Origin: Mucilaginibacter gilvus
GTDB taxonomy: Bacteria; Bacteroidota; Bacteroidia; Sphingobacteriales; Sphingobacteriaceae
Assembly: GCF_004054195.1 (NCBI RefSeq)
Contig: NZ_SBIW01000003.1
Location: 1-64,000, forward strand
DNA length: 64,000 nucleotides
Direction: 5' to 3'
Shown: piece by piece, positions 6,236-13,939 of the stretch
How the letters are laid out: each line of letters begins with the position of its first letter
Numbering within the stretch: position 1 is the stretch's first letter
Translations under genes and position numbers: made by a program
Notes under the pieces: model-generated
Seen by the model: the letters and a program-made list of their open reading frames with translations, nothing else
The model's database searches: none
What the model was told of the DNA's origin: nothing

Positions 6236-8422
6236 TTAAAGTTTGAATTTTATCCCCCCATTCACTACAAAGCCATCCAGCGGGGCGTATATATCCCTAA
6301 AAACCGGGTTGGTAACTGTGCCAGTATAAATGGTATCAAACTTGGTTTGCCGCGTATCTGTCAGGTTTTCAAAATTGATGAACAGCGAGAACCGCTCCCA
6401 TATTTTTTCGGCCATCAACCCGGTGGTCCAGTAGCTTTTGCCGGTTTTGCCATCATTTAGCAATTGCGGACTAAAATAGTAAGCCTCCAAACCTATCTTC
6501 AGTTTCTCCGGGATCTCATACAGCAAAACGTTATTCAGCCGGTGTTTAGATACCAACGGATAGGTGCTAATGGTGTTGCCCGTATGCTGCGTAACATGCG
6601 CGAAGGTATAACCCATAAAAAGCTTAAAATTGTTGTAGGTGAGCTTCATATTGGTTTCGGTTCCCTTGGTGTTCAGGTCGCCGGGGGGCTGCTGGTATTG
6701 CAGGTTGCCGTTAGGCAATGCCGTAAGCAGGATAGGATGCTCCACCCGCGTATAAAAAAATAACTGGTTGATGCTGAAACTTACCCGGTTGTTGAATAAG
6801 CCGGTGCGGTAATTTATATCGTAATTAGCACCGTAAGAGCGTTCGGCACGGGTGTTGGCCACATCAACCGGTAACACGTTGCGAAACTGGATGCGTTCGG
6901 CATCTTCTGTAAAAACGTTTGGCGCTTTGTAACCCAGCCCGCCACCCAGCCTGGTAGAAACCTGCGGACCTATCTTCCACAAACCCGAGATCCGCGGCAA
7001 AAAAAAGAAACCATATCGGTTATGATGATCGCCCCGCAGGCCTGATTCGAGGATGAATTTATCGCTAATATCCCAGGTGTTCTGCACAAAAACGCCAATA
7101 GTTTTGTAATCGTAACTACGCAGGGCAAAGCTGCTGGTTTTGTCCTCGCTGAAGTTGTCGCTGAGGTAATTAATACCGGCAACCCAATCTGTTTTGGCGC
7201 TTTTGTAGGTGTAGTTGGCCTCGCTGTAGGTAGAAAGCTGCACACCCGAAAAGGTATAATCGGGCAGGTTGATGGTACGGTTAAAATAGCTGACGCTGTT
7301 TTTAAACTGTAGTGTTTCCTTATCGTTTAAACGAGTATTTAACGTCGCCTGGCTGCTGTGGCGGCTTGTTTTGTTTTGTTCGAAATAGGTGTGCTGCGCG
7401 TCGCCGTCTCCCTCAATGTAATGCAGATCGCCGCCTACGCGGTTTTCTAGGGTGCTGTTGATGCCGATATTGAGGTCGGTTTTATCCGTTAGATAGAGGA
7501 ACAGCTTTGGGTTGAGTGTAAAGCGGTTGTATTTAGGGATAGCGGTAAGGTCGATATCGGCCGGATCGTATGGCGAACCGTGGTTGTATGCCGCATAAAC
7601 GGTAAGCCCTGTTTTTTTGAATTTTTCGGCATAAAATCCGCTTGCGTCCAGGCCCCGGGCCGATGTGCCGTTGAGTAAAAAGCTAAGCTGCCGTTCATTG
7701 GTTGGTACTTTTGATACCAGGTTAACCAGCCCTGCGATAGCGCCACCGCCGTAAAGGGTAGAGGAAGAGCCTTTGATCACTTCCACCTGTTTCAGATCCA
7801 GCGGGGCAATTTGCAGCAGGCCCAGGCCACCCGAAAAGCCGGAATACAGCGAGAACCCATCGCGGATAATTTGCGTGTATTTGCCATCAAGCCCCTGGAT
7901 GCGGATGCTGGCATTGCCGCTGGTAGCGGATGTTTGCTGAGTTTGGATGCCGGTGCTTTCGGCCAGTATCATACGGATGTCGCCGGGTTTCATATTGCCT
8001 TTCTCGTCTATCTCTTCCCCGGCTATCACCTCTAAACGAGTGGGGATATTGGCGATAGTGCGGCTGCTGCGGGTAGCGCCTATCACTACTTCTTCCAGTT
8101 CCTCACCGTCGCCTTTACCCTGGGGAGTTAGCGAGATGATCAGCGGCTCTGTTTGTAAAAGAGGAAAATCTAAAGTATCGGTAAACGTTTGATAGCCGAT
8201 GTAACGGAATACAAAAACCTGCTTCCCGTTCGGGATATTGGGTATCATAATCAACCCTGATGTATCTGACGACGCGCCTTTTCCGGCACCTTGCAGCAGG
8301 GCGGTAGCGCCAACCAGCGGCTGGTTGGTTTTGGCATCTTTAATGGTAGCTTTAAAAGTATTTTGCGAATAAGCTGTAGCGGTATAAAGCAGTGCTGCGA
8401 TGAGCACGATGAATTTTTTCAT
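6236..8422 (-). CDS. TonB-dependent outer-membrane receptor
   Basis: The 728-residue protein has a signal peptide (MKKFIVLIAALLYTATAYS), a carboxypeptidase-regulatory-like beta-sandwich (about 22-105), a plug domain (about 118-235; VEVIKGSSSTLYGGGAIAG is the typical plug end) and a C-terminal 22-strand barrel. It would transport a bound ligand across the outer membrane using TonB energy. No SusD partner is adjacent, so glycans are unlikely. It is the last gene of a three-gene minus-strand group with a Cys-rich exported protein and a 4-TM protein, which points to a metal ion, metallophore or similar cofactor. The exact ligand cannot be read from sequence. Confidence 0.9.
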   Translation of the reverse strand: MKKFIVLIAALLYTATAYSQNTFKATIKDAKTNQPLVGATALLQGAGKGASSDTSGLIMIPNIPNGKQVFVFRYIGYQTFTDTLDFPLLQTEPLIISLTPQGKGDGEELEEVVIGATRSSRTIANIPTRLEVIAGEEIDEKGNMKPGDIRMILAESTGIQTQQTSATSGNASIRIQGLDGKYTQIIRDGFSLYSGFSGGLGLLQIAPLDLKQVEVIKGSSSTLYGGGAIAGLVNLVSKVPTNERQLSFLLNGTSARGLDASGFYAEKFKKTGLTVYAAYNHGSPYDPADIDLTAIPKYNRFTLNPKLFLYLTDKTDLNIGINSTLENRVGGDLHYIEGDGDAQHTYFEQNKTSRHSSQATLNTRLNDKETLQFKNSVSYFNRTINLPDYTFSGVQLSTYSEANYTYKSAKTDWVAGINYLSDNFSEDKTSSFALRSYDYKTIGVFVQNTWDISDKFILESGLRGDHHNRYGFFFLPRISGLWKIGPQVSTRLGGGLGYKAPNVFTEDAERIQFRNVLPVDVANTRAERSYGANYDINYRTGLFNNRVSFSINQLFFYTRVEHPILLTALPNGNLQYQQPPGDLNTKGTETNMKLTYNNFKLFMGYTFAHVTQHTGNTISTYPLVSKHRLNNVLLYEIPEKLKIGLEAYYFSPQLLNDGKTGKSYWTTGLMAEKIWERFSLFINFENLTDTRQTKFDTIYTGTVTNPVFRDIYAPLDGFVVNGGIKFKL

Positions 8423-8478
8423 GGAAAATGTTGGTGTTAAATTAATACGATGATAGCCTTTATGGCTTTTTTGCTGTA

Positions 8479-8793
8479 TTAATTTAATTGCGGCGGTTGC
8501 CAGATGGAAAGCATCACCGGCTTTAGCGCGGGCTGTTTATACGTGGAATTATGCTCGACGGTAATTTCGGTTGCGGTGCGCCCGACATTTACAACCGGTT
8601 TGGCAAGCGTGAAACCGACACAAGTACCGCAGGAAAAGAATGGAGAGCAACCCTGGCAGTTGTTACCGGGTTTTGAGTTTTGGCCGGCTATTTCTTTTTT
8701 GCTGATGGATTTTGCAATACAGTCGTCGGCACAGTAGGGCCTTACCGAAAGCAGTAGCACATATACCGAAAAAAGGATGCAAAGAAATTTCAC
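8479..8793 (-). CDS. Small Cys-rich exported protein (DUF6660-like)
   Basis: The 104-residue protein has an N-terminal hydrophobic signal (MKFLCILFSVYVLLLSVRP) followed by CADDC and a CQGC-SPFFSC-GTC cluster, seven cysteines after the signal, then a Thr/Pro-rich tail. From memory it resembles a small Bacteroidota family named DUF6660 that commonly sits upstream of TonB receptors; this needs a profile search. The cysteine pattern suggests metal binding or disulfides in the periplasm. It lies 56 bp upstream of the TonB receptor and 13 bp downstream of the 4-TM gene, so the three are probably one operon. Confidence 0.7.
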   Translation of the reverse strand: MKFLCILFSVYVLLLSVRPYCADDCIAKSISKKEIAGQNSKPGNNCQGCSPFFSCGTCVGFTLAKPVVNVGRTATEITVEHNSTYKQPALKPVMLSIWQPPQLN

Positions 8794-8806
8794 AAGGCAA
8801 ATATAG

Positions 8807-9205
8807 CTAATTGGGCAACCTTTTCTTTACCGCCGTATAAATTATCCAGCCAAAGGGCAACAGCCAGATAATATCGTTCCACACATTTACCCAAAAAAAG
8901 GCGGGCGAAAGCTTGCCCAGCACAATGTAATAAACCGACCCGATAGGCCCCAGCAGTTTGCCTATCCAGCCTACCAATATCAGCGGCCAGTAGGCCACCG
9001 GATCGCGCGATGCGAAGTAGTAAGCAATGCCATAAACGCCCACCAGCATACCCACGCAACGCAGAATAATGAGCAGGAAATCCGTTGGCGGGTTGCCGAA
9101 AAGCAGTATCTGCGGATAGGCAGAGATCACCAATCCCCAAAAGATATTGTAAGCGGCGGCCAGCAGCATAATGAGCCTGGCGTATTTGAGTTTGGTGACT
9201 GACAT
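8807..9205 (-). CDS. Four-TM inner-membrane protein of unknown function
   Basis: The 132-residue protein has four predicted membrane segments (about 10-30, 42-63, 73-95 and 105-125) and no signal peptide. Conserved-looking features are the loop FGNPPTDF and a WVNVWNDIIW aromatic stretch before the last helix. No transporter family was recognised. It is the first gene of the likely operon with the Cys-rich protein and TonB receptor, so a role connected with the same ligand is possible but unproven. Confidence 0.7.
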   Translation of the reverse strand: MSVTKLKYARLIMLLAAAYNIFWGLVISAYPQILLFGNPPTDFLLIILRCVGMLVGVYGIAYYFASRDPVAYWPLILVGWIGKLLGPIGSVYYIVLGKLSPAFFWVNVWNDIIWLLPFGWIIYTAVKKRLPN

Positions 9206-9317
9206 ATAAATACTATGGTGTGAAGTTAAGATTTAATGAGGTGGTTCAAATTATATTTTGGCCTCGATTTCGACTTTCACCGGACGATTATTTGAAGATT
9301 TATTGATATTTTTGTTT

Positions 9318-9518
9318 ATGGAAACAATGATACTGCACCCCCAAACCAAAAAACAACTAAATGCTTTAAAGGCTGTTGCCAAAGCATTAAATGTTGCATT
9401 TGAAACAGGCGAGTCTCCATATGACCCTGCTTTTGTAGCTGAAATACAAAAAGGCGAGCAAGCGCGAAAAGAAGGAAAAAAGGGGCTTCGGGTTGATGTT
9501 GACAATCTATGGAAATAG
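9318..9518 (+). CDS. Antitoxin of a YoeB-type toxin-antitoxin pair
   Basis: The 66-residue protein starts at the ATG at 9318 (METMILHPQTKKQLNALKAV); an upstream in-frame extension to 9258 is not needed. It has a short N-terminal strand-helix that resembles the DUF2683-type small antitoxins of Bacteroidota and a basic then acidic C-terminus (KKGLRVDVDNLWK) of the kind that wraps around a RelE-fold toxin. It overlaps the toxin gene by 10 bp, the classic translational-coupling arrangement with the antitoxin first. It would neutralise the toxin and probably repress its own promoter. Confidence 0.8.
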   Translation: METMILHPQTKKQLNALKAVAKALNVAFETGESPYDPAFVAEIQKGEQARKEGKKGLRVDVDNLWK

Positions 9519-9766
9519 ATTTATACGAGAAAGCCGAACGCGATTTTGAATATTGGAAAAAATCGGGCAACAAAATCATCCAAAAGAAAATTCAACAGCT
9601 TTTTGCCGATATGCAGCAGCATCCTTTCGAGGGCATCGGAAAGCCAGAAGCTCTTAAGCACAATCTTTCAGGTAAATGGTCGAGACGCATCACCAACGAG
9701 CATCGAATTGTTTACGATGTTGTTGACGATACTATAAACGTATATTCTTTAAGAGGGCATTATTGA
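9509..9766 (+). CDS. Txe/YoeB-family mRNA interferase toxin
   Basis: The 85-residue RelE-superfamily protein has family length and the diagnostic C-terminal signature SGKWSRRITNEHRIVYDV and final YSLRGHY. The Arg-Arg, Glu-His-Arg and terminal His-Tyr residues match the YoeB active site. It would cleave mRNA at the ribosomal A site when free of antitoxin. It overlaps the upstream antitoxin by 10 bp. All catalytic positions appear intact, so the module should be functional. Confidence 0.88.
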   Translation: MEIDLYEKAERDFEYWKKSGNKIIQKKIQQLFADMQQHPFEGIGKPEALKHNLSGKWSRRITNEHRIVYDVVDDTINVYSLRGHY

Positions 9767-9830
9767 TGCCCGGTCTACTCAGTATTTAAGATAAGCAGGG
9801 TATTCTCAAACAATTCCCCCCTCAGCCTAT

Positions 9831-9838
9831 TATCTTTG
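9831..9838 (+). promoter_or_regulatory. Bacteroidota -7 element upstream of the DUF255 gene
   Basis: TATCTTTG is an exact match to TAnnTTTG. It would start transcription near 9845, about 12 nt before the ATG at 9857, and it lies over an alternative ATG at 9836, arguing against that earlier start. A clear -33 TTTG was not found. Confidence 0.5.
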
Positions 9839-9856
9839 CACAAACATCTATCGTTT

Positions 9857-11878
9857 ATGAACCGCCTCGCCAATTCCACCTCTCCATATTTACTGCAACA
9901 CGCCAACAACCCGGTTAACTGGTACCCCTGGGGGCCGGAGGCTTTGCATAAGGCCAAACAGGAGAACAAACTTATCCTCGTAAGTATCGGTTATTCTGCA
10001 TGTCATTGGTGCCATGTAATGGAGCACGAAAGCTTTGAGGATGAGGCCGTGGCGGCCGTAATGAACGAGTATTTTGTGTGCATTAAGGTGGATAGGGAGG
10101 AACGCCCGGATGTTGACCAGATCTACATGAGCGCCGTACAACTGATGAGCGGAAGGGGAGGATGGCCACTCAACTGCATCTGCCTGCCCGACCAAAGGCC
10201 CATCTACGGCGGCACCTACTTCCGAAAAAACGACTGGACGAGCCTGCTCTTTAACCTGGCCGATTTCTACAAAACTAAGCCTGACGAAGCCGAAGATTAC
10301 GCCGTGCGATTAACGGATGGCATTAAACAATATGAATCTGTTGCCTTTGTGCAGGAGCAGCCCGAATACAGCAAGGCTGATTTTGAGCCTATCCTGAAAA
10401 CCTGGAAACGCTATTTCGACGAGGAGGAAGGCGGCTTTGGCGGCGCACCAAAGTTCCCGATGCCGAATAATTCGCTGTTTTTGATGCGTTACGCTCATCT
10501 AATGCAGGACGATGCTGTAGCGGATTTTGTAAAACTCACCCTCCACAAAATGGCCTTCGGTGGTATTTACGACCATATTGGCGGCGGCTTTGCCCGCTAC
10601 GCGGTGGATGGCGTATGGCATGTGCCGCATTTCGAAAAGATGCTGTACGATAATGGCCAGTTGCTTAGTCTATACGCCGAAGCCTACACCTGGCACCCGG
10701 ACCCATTATATAAAACCATCGCCGATGAAATTATCAGCTTTGTTACGCGCGAACTTACCTCGCCCGAGTTTGGCTTTTATTCGGCACTGGATGCCGATAG
10801 CGATGGCAAAGAAGGTAAGTTTTACATATTTACAAAAGCCGAAATTGAGGAGATATTGGGTGACGAGGCGGATCTGTTTTGCATTTACTACCACGTTACC
10901 GATGCCGGCAACTGGGAGGAGGAACATTCCAACGTTTTCTTCCGCAGGGAAGGTGATGAGGAAATGGCAGCCATACTGGGTTTGCAGGTAGATGATTTGC
11001 TAAACCGGATCAACGCCTCGCGCCAAAAGATTTTTGAAGCACGAAGTGTGCGCATACGCCCGGGGCTGGATAATAAAATATTAGCCTCGTGGAACGGCCT
11101 GATGCTGAAAGGGCTGTGCGATGCCTACCGCGCCTTTGATGAGCCTGCCTATTTAGACCTGGCTTTAAAGAATGCCGGGTTCCTGACCAATAAACTGCTC
11201 TCCGGCGATAAACTGCTGCGGATCTTTAAAGAACCGGTACTATTGCCCAATGGCGACCATGAACCGATAGCCACCTTCCTGGATGATTACGCCAATATTA
11301 CTGATGCCTTGATAGCCCTGTACGAGGTTACTTTTGATGAGCACTGGCTTATTACTGCTAAAGGCATCGCCGATTACGCCATCCTGCATTATTACGATAA
11401 ACACCTCGGCATGTTTTATTACACCGCCGATGACGACCAGCACCTCATCGCCCGTAAATCGGAGATCATGGATGGGGTGATGCCTGCCTCTAATTCGGTT
11501 ATGGCGCGCAACCTTAAAAAGCTGGGGCTGTTCTTCGATCAGGAGGAATACCACGAGATCTCGGCGCAAATGCTGCGTAACATAGTGCCGCACCTGGCCA
11601 AGTACAGCACCGCCTACGGCAACTGGACGGCCCTTTTGCTGGACGAGATCTTTGGTATCTACGAGGTAGCCATCACCGGTGATAACTACGAAAGCCTGCG
11701 TAAACAGATGGAGCAAAACTACATCCCTAATAAAATAATATTGGGCGGTAAAAAAGGAACATTACCTTTGCTGACGGATAAGTTTGAAAGCACTACCCGC
11801 ATCTACATCTGCAAGGATAAAACCTGCAGCCTGCCTGTTGAAAATACGGCAAATGCGCTAAAACAAATAAATAACTGA
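9857..11878 (+). CDS. DUF255 thioredoxin-fold / AGE-like protein (YyaL, SPATA20 family)
   Basis: The 673-residue protein starts at the ATG at 9857 ([22 protein letters not shown]), the canonical family start. The N-terminal thioredoxin-like domain (about 1-165) contains the CHWC motif (Cys49, Cys52) and the [11 protein letters not shown] segment. The rest is a six-hairpin (alpha/alpha) glycosidase-like fold with [10 protein letters not shown] and [12 protein letters not shown], both family hallmarks. The family is widespread, but its biochemical role is not settled; redox or sugar-epimerase-like activity has been suggested. It has no signal peptide, so it is cytoplasmic. It appears to be a single-gene unit with its own promoter. 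Confidence 0.92.
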   Translation: MNRLANSTSPYLLQHANNPVNWYPWGPEALHKAKQENKLILVSIGYSACHWCHVMEHESFEDEAVAAVMNEYFVCIKVDREERPDVDQIYMSAVQLMSGRGGWPLNCICLPDQRPIYGGTYFRKNDWTSLLFNLADFYKTKPDEAEDYAVRLTDGIKQYESVAFVQEQPEYSKADFEPILKTWKRYFDEEEGGFGGAPKFPMPNNSLFLMRYAHLMQDDAVADFVKLTLHKMAFGGIYDHIGGGFARYAVDGVWHVPHFEKMLYDNGQLLSLYAEAYTWHPDPLYKTIADEIISFVTRELTSPEFGFYSALDADSDGKEGKFYIFTKAEIEEILGDEADLFCIYYHVTDAGNWEEEHSNVFFRREGDEEMAAILGLQVDDLLNRINASRQKIFEARSVRIRPGLDNKILASWNGLMLKGLCDAYRAFDEPAYLDLALKNAGFLTNKLLSGDKLLRIFKEPVLLPNGDHEPIATFLDDYANITDALIALYEVTFDEHWLITAKGIADYAILHYYDKHLGMFYYTADDDQHLIARKSEIMDGVMPASNSVMARNLKKLGLFFDQEEYHEISAQMLRNIVPHLAKYSTAYGNWTALLLDEIFGIYEVAITGDNYESLRKQMEQNYIPNKIILGGKKGTLPLLTDKFESTTRIYICKDKTCSLPVENTANALKQINN

Positions 11879-11980
11879 TTCCTTTATTAGGGGAAGTTTA
11901 AAGTGGAAAGTAGAAGGTAAAATAAAGAGCTTTTAGCTTTTAACCTTAAACTTAAGAATCGTTAACGAATAATCATTATA

Positions 11981-12481
11981 ATGAAAATTGAACAACAACA
12001 CGTAGTATCATTAACATACGATTTGTATGTTAAGCAAGAAGATGGCAGCGAAGGGCTGGCAGAAAGCGCAACACAGGAACAGCCATTAACTTTTTTGTTT
12101 GGCGCTGGGCAGATGATACCAAAATTTGAAGAGAACTTAAGCACCTTATCAACCGGTGATACTTATGATTTTCGTATCGCGGCAGCGGAAGGCTACGGCG
12201 AATTTGACGAAGAGGCAGTAGCTAATTTGCCAAAAGAAATGTTTCAGGGTGCCGATGTGCCGCAAATTGGCGAAGTATTGCCTTTGCAGGATAATAACGG
12301 CAACCGTTTCCAGGGCCAGGTAGTATCGGTTACCGAAGATTCGGTAATTGTAGACCTTAACCACCCTATGGCCGGCCAGGAACTGCACTTTAAAGGCGAG
12401 ATATTAAACGTTCGCCCTGCAACGCCCGAAGAACTTTCTCACGGCCACGCACACGGCCCGGATGGCCATCACAGCCACTAA
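11981..12481 (+). CDS. slyD: SlyD-type FKBP peptidyl-prolyl cis-trans isomerase
   Basis: The 166-residue protein has the SlyD layout: a split FKBP domain (about 1-70 and 125-150), an inserted-flap chaperone domain (about 75-122), and a His-rich C-terminal tail (HGHAHGPDGHHSH) that binds metals such as nickel. Motifs seen include GAGQMIPKFEENL and LNHPMAGQELHF, the latter a SlyD signature. It catalyses prolyl isomerisation and acts as a holdase in the cytoplasm. It ends at a bidirectional-type hairpin. Confidence 0.92.
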   Translation: MKIEQQHVVSLTYDLYVKQEDGSEGLAESATQEQPLTFLFGAGQMIPKFEENLSTLSTGDTYDFRIAAAEGYGEFDEEAVANLPKEMFQGADVPQIGEVLPLQDNNGNRFQGQVVSVTEDSVIVDLNHPMAGQELHFKGEILNVRPATPEELSHGHAHGPDGHHSH

Positions 12482-12543
12482 GAAGTAGAAAGTAGAAAGT
12501 TCAAAGTAGGAAATTCGAATCCGAAAATTTAAAAGATAGTTTA

Positions 12544-12575
12544 GGCGCGCAGCATTGGTGTTGTGCGCCTTTTTT
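12544..12575 (+). terminator. Terminator after slyD
   Basis: A GC-rich hairpin (GGCGC at 12544-12548 with GCGCC at 12565-12569, extended imperfectly inward) is followed by seven T. It lies between convergent genes and touches the stop codon of the minus-strand gene. Confidence 0.75.
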
Positions 12576-13272
12576 ATCTCATCAAAAAATCGAGGTGTCC
12601 CTCATCAGTTATGCGGGCGGTGATGATAATGCGGCAGGCAATTGGCTGGCCATTTTTTGTGCAGGGCGTAAATATCTTATCATCTTCGTTGGGTAAGTTG
12701 GTATTCATGTGTATAACCCTTTCGTAACCGCTATCGCTGTTTAGGCGCACCCAATAATAGGCAAGCCTGCCCAAGGGGCTTATCAGCAGTTCTACCTGCG
12801 CGTTAAATCTTGACGGGTCTATATACTTAAGATCATCAGGGAGGGTAAACAGTTGCAGGTAGGGGATGTAACCATAATACCTGCCGCCAACTTTTATTGG
12901 TTTGGTTATTACATCAGTACTATCAATCTCAATATCGGCAAAATACCGCAGGTTAGAAGCTTCTGTCTCCGGTGCCTCGTATGCTATTTTTTTTTTATCA
13001 TAATCATAAACCTGCTGCACCTGGCCGTGCGTATTATAAAAGCGCCAGGTACCAACCTTTTTATCGTTATCATAATTACCAGATGCTACAGGGGTAATCT
13101 TATTATAAACCGCTTGGTACAAGCCATCCTTTATATGCTTATTACTTTTAAGCACATGGCAAACCTCGTCAATAGAATCTGTTAAATGGCTGGTTTTTAA
13201 CTTGGTTTCCTGCGCTTGGCAGGTAATGGCTATCAGTATCGCTGCTGCTGTAAATAGGTAGTTTTTAAACAT
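12574..13272 (-). CDS. Exported MORN-like protein of unknown function
   Basis: The 232-residue protein has a signal peptide (MFKNYLFTAAAILIAITCQA), a segment with one MORN-like/YwqK-like repeat (about 65-92; NYDNDKKVGTWRFYNTHGQV) and a C-terminal domain of about 110 residues ending GHLDFLMR that I do not recognise. A homologous C-terminal fragment lies just upstream at 13291-13430, so this gene was once duplicated. It is probably periplasmic. Function is unknown. Confidence 0.7.
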   Translation of the reverse strand: MFKNYLFTAAAILIAITCQAQETKLKTSHLTDSIDEVCHVLKSNKHIKDGLYQAVYNKITPVASGNYDNDKKVGTWRFYNTHGQVQQVYDYDKKKIAYEAPETEASNLRYFADIEIDSTDVITKPIKVGGRYYGYIPYLQLFTLPDDLKYIDPSRFNAQVELLISPLGRLAYYWVRLNSDSGYERVIHMNTNLPNEDDKIFTPCTKNGQPIACRIIITARITDEGHLDFLMR

Positions 13273-13290
13273 AAACAGGTTCTTTTTCTT

Positions 13291-13430
13291 TTAATAAAAA
13301 TCAAGGTGCCCCTTTTCGGTAATAATCGCGCGGATAATAATTAGGCAGGCAAGCGGTTCGCCGTTCATCTTTATCACATTATCCTGGTTCAGGTTATCGT
13401 TAGTTTTGGTACCGGATGCCTGGGTTTATC
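13291..13430 (-). pseudogene. C-terminal fragment of a paralogue of the 12574-13272 gene
   Basis: Read on the minus strand in the frame ending at the TAA at 13291-13293, the DNA encodes NLNQDNVIKMNGEPLACLI followed by IIRAIITEKGHLDFY, clearly related to the last 45 residues of the neighbouring protein (NGQPIACRIIITARITDEGHLDF). The frame is closed upstream by a stop near 13428, and it overlaps the 3' end of the PH-domain gene (stop at 13400-13402) in a different frame. No start codon or upstream homology was seen. It is best read as a remnant of a duplicated gene after deletion. Confidence 0.7.
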
Positions 13431-13819
13431 TTTTGTAATTCGGCCACAAAAACGGCTTTAGCCTCCGGCGAAATGATCACCGAATCGAATTTGTTATAAA
13501 ATATCTCTATCCTGTTGGTAGATAAGGCCGGGGCGCTTAATACTGTCCGCGTGTTTTCTACCCTGGTGATACTGCTAATGGCTACCTTGGTGTTAAAGAA
13601 CATACCACATTTTACCCTTAGGATGCCATCTGTACTGATGGCGTAATAAGTATTAAAGAACACCGGAAAAAACATGGCCGACATTACCGCAAAAACCAAT
13701 ACAGCGCCAATATACATCCCCCCGGCAATATAGCCAACCTCAACAATAAACAAAATAATCAGGGGGATATAAATAACAAATCCTTTCTTCGACGGGAACT
13801 TTTGCTCATGGTTTAACAT
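13400..13819 (-). CDS. Small membrane protein with bacterial PH-like domain
   Basis: The 139-residue protein has two membrane segments at the N-terminus (about 14-34 and 36-58) followed by a cytoplasmic domain of about 75 residues (YYAISTDGILRVKCGMFF, ISSITRVENTR, IEIFYNKFDSVIISP) that fits a bacterial pleckstrin-homology-like domain. The final residues (FVAELQKINPGIRYQN) are typical of the family. Function is unknown; such proteins are often annotated PH domain-containing. Its 3' end overlaps the remnant of another gene. Confidence 0.75.
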   Translation of the reverse strand: MLNHEQKFPSKKGFVIYIPLIILFIVEVGYIAGGMYIGAVLVFAVMSAMFFPVFFNTYYAISTDGILRVKCGMFFNTKVAISSITRVENTRTVLSAPALSTNRIEIFYNKFDSVIISPEAKAVFVAELQKINPGIRYQN

Positions 13820-13939
13820 GGGCTAAAAATAGTAAAAAAAGATATGTCCATTGTTGTTCGTGATAGAGGTCGTACGTAAGAGCGGTGATGAATCAGCACC
13901 AGTATCCTGGAACCGCAGGCGCCTCCTTTACCACATTAT

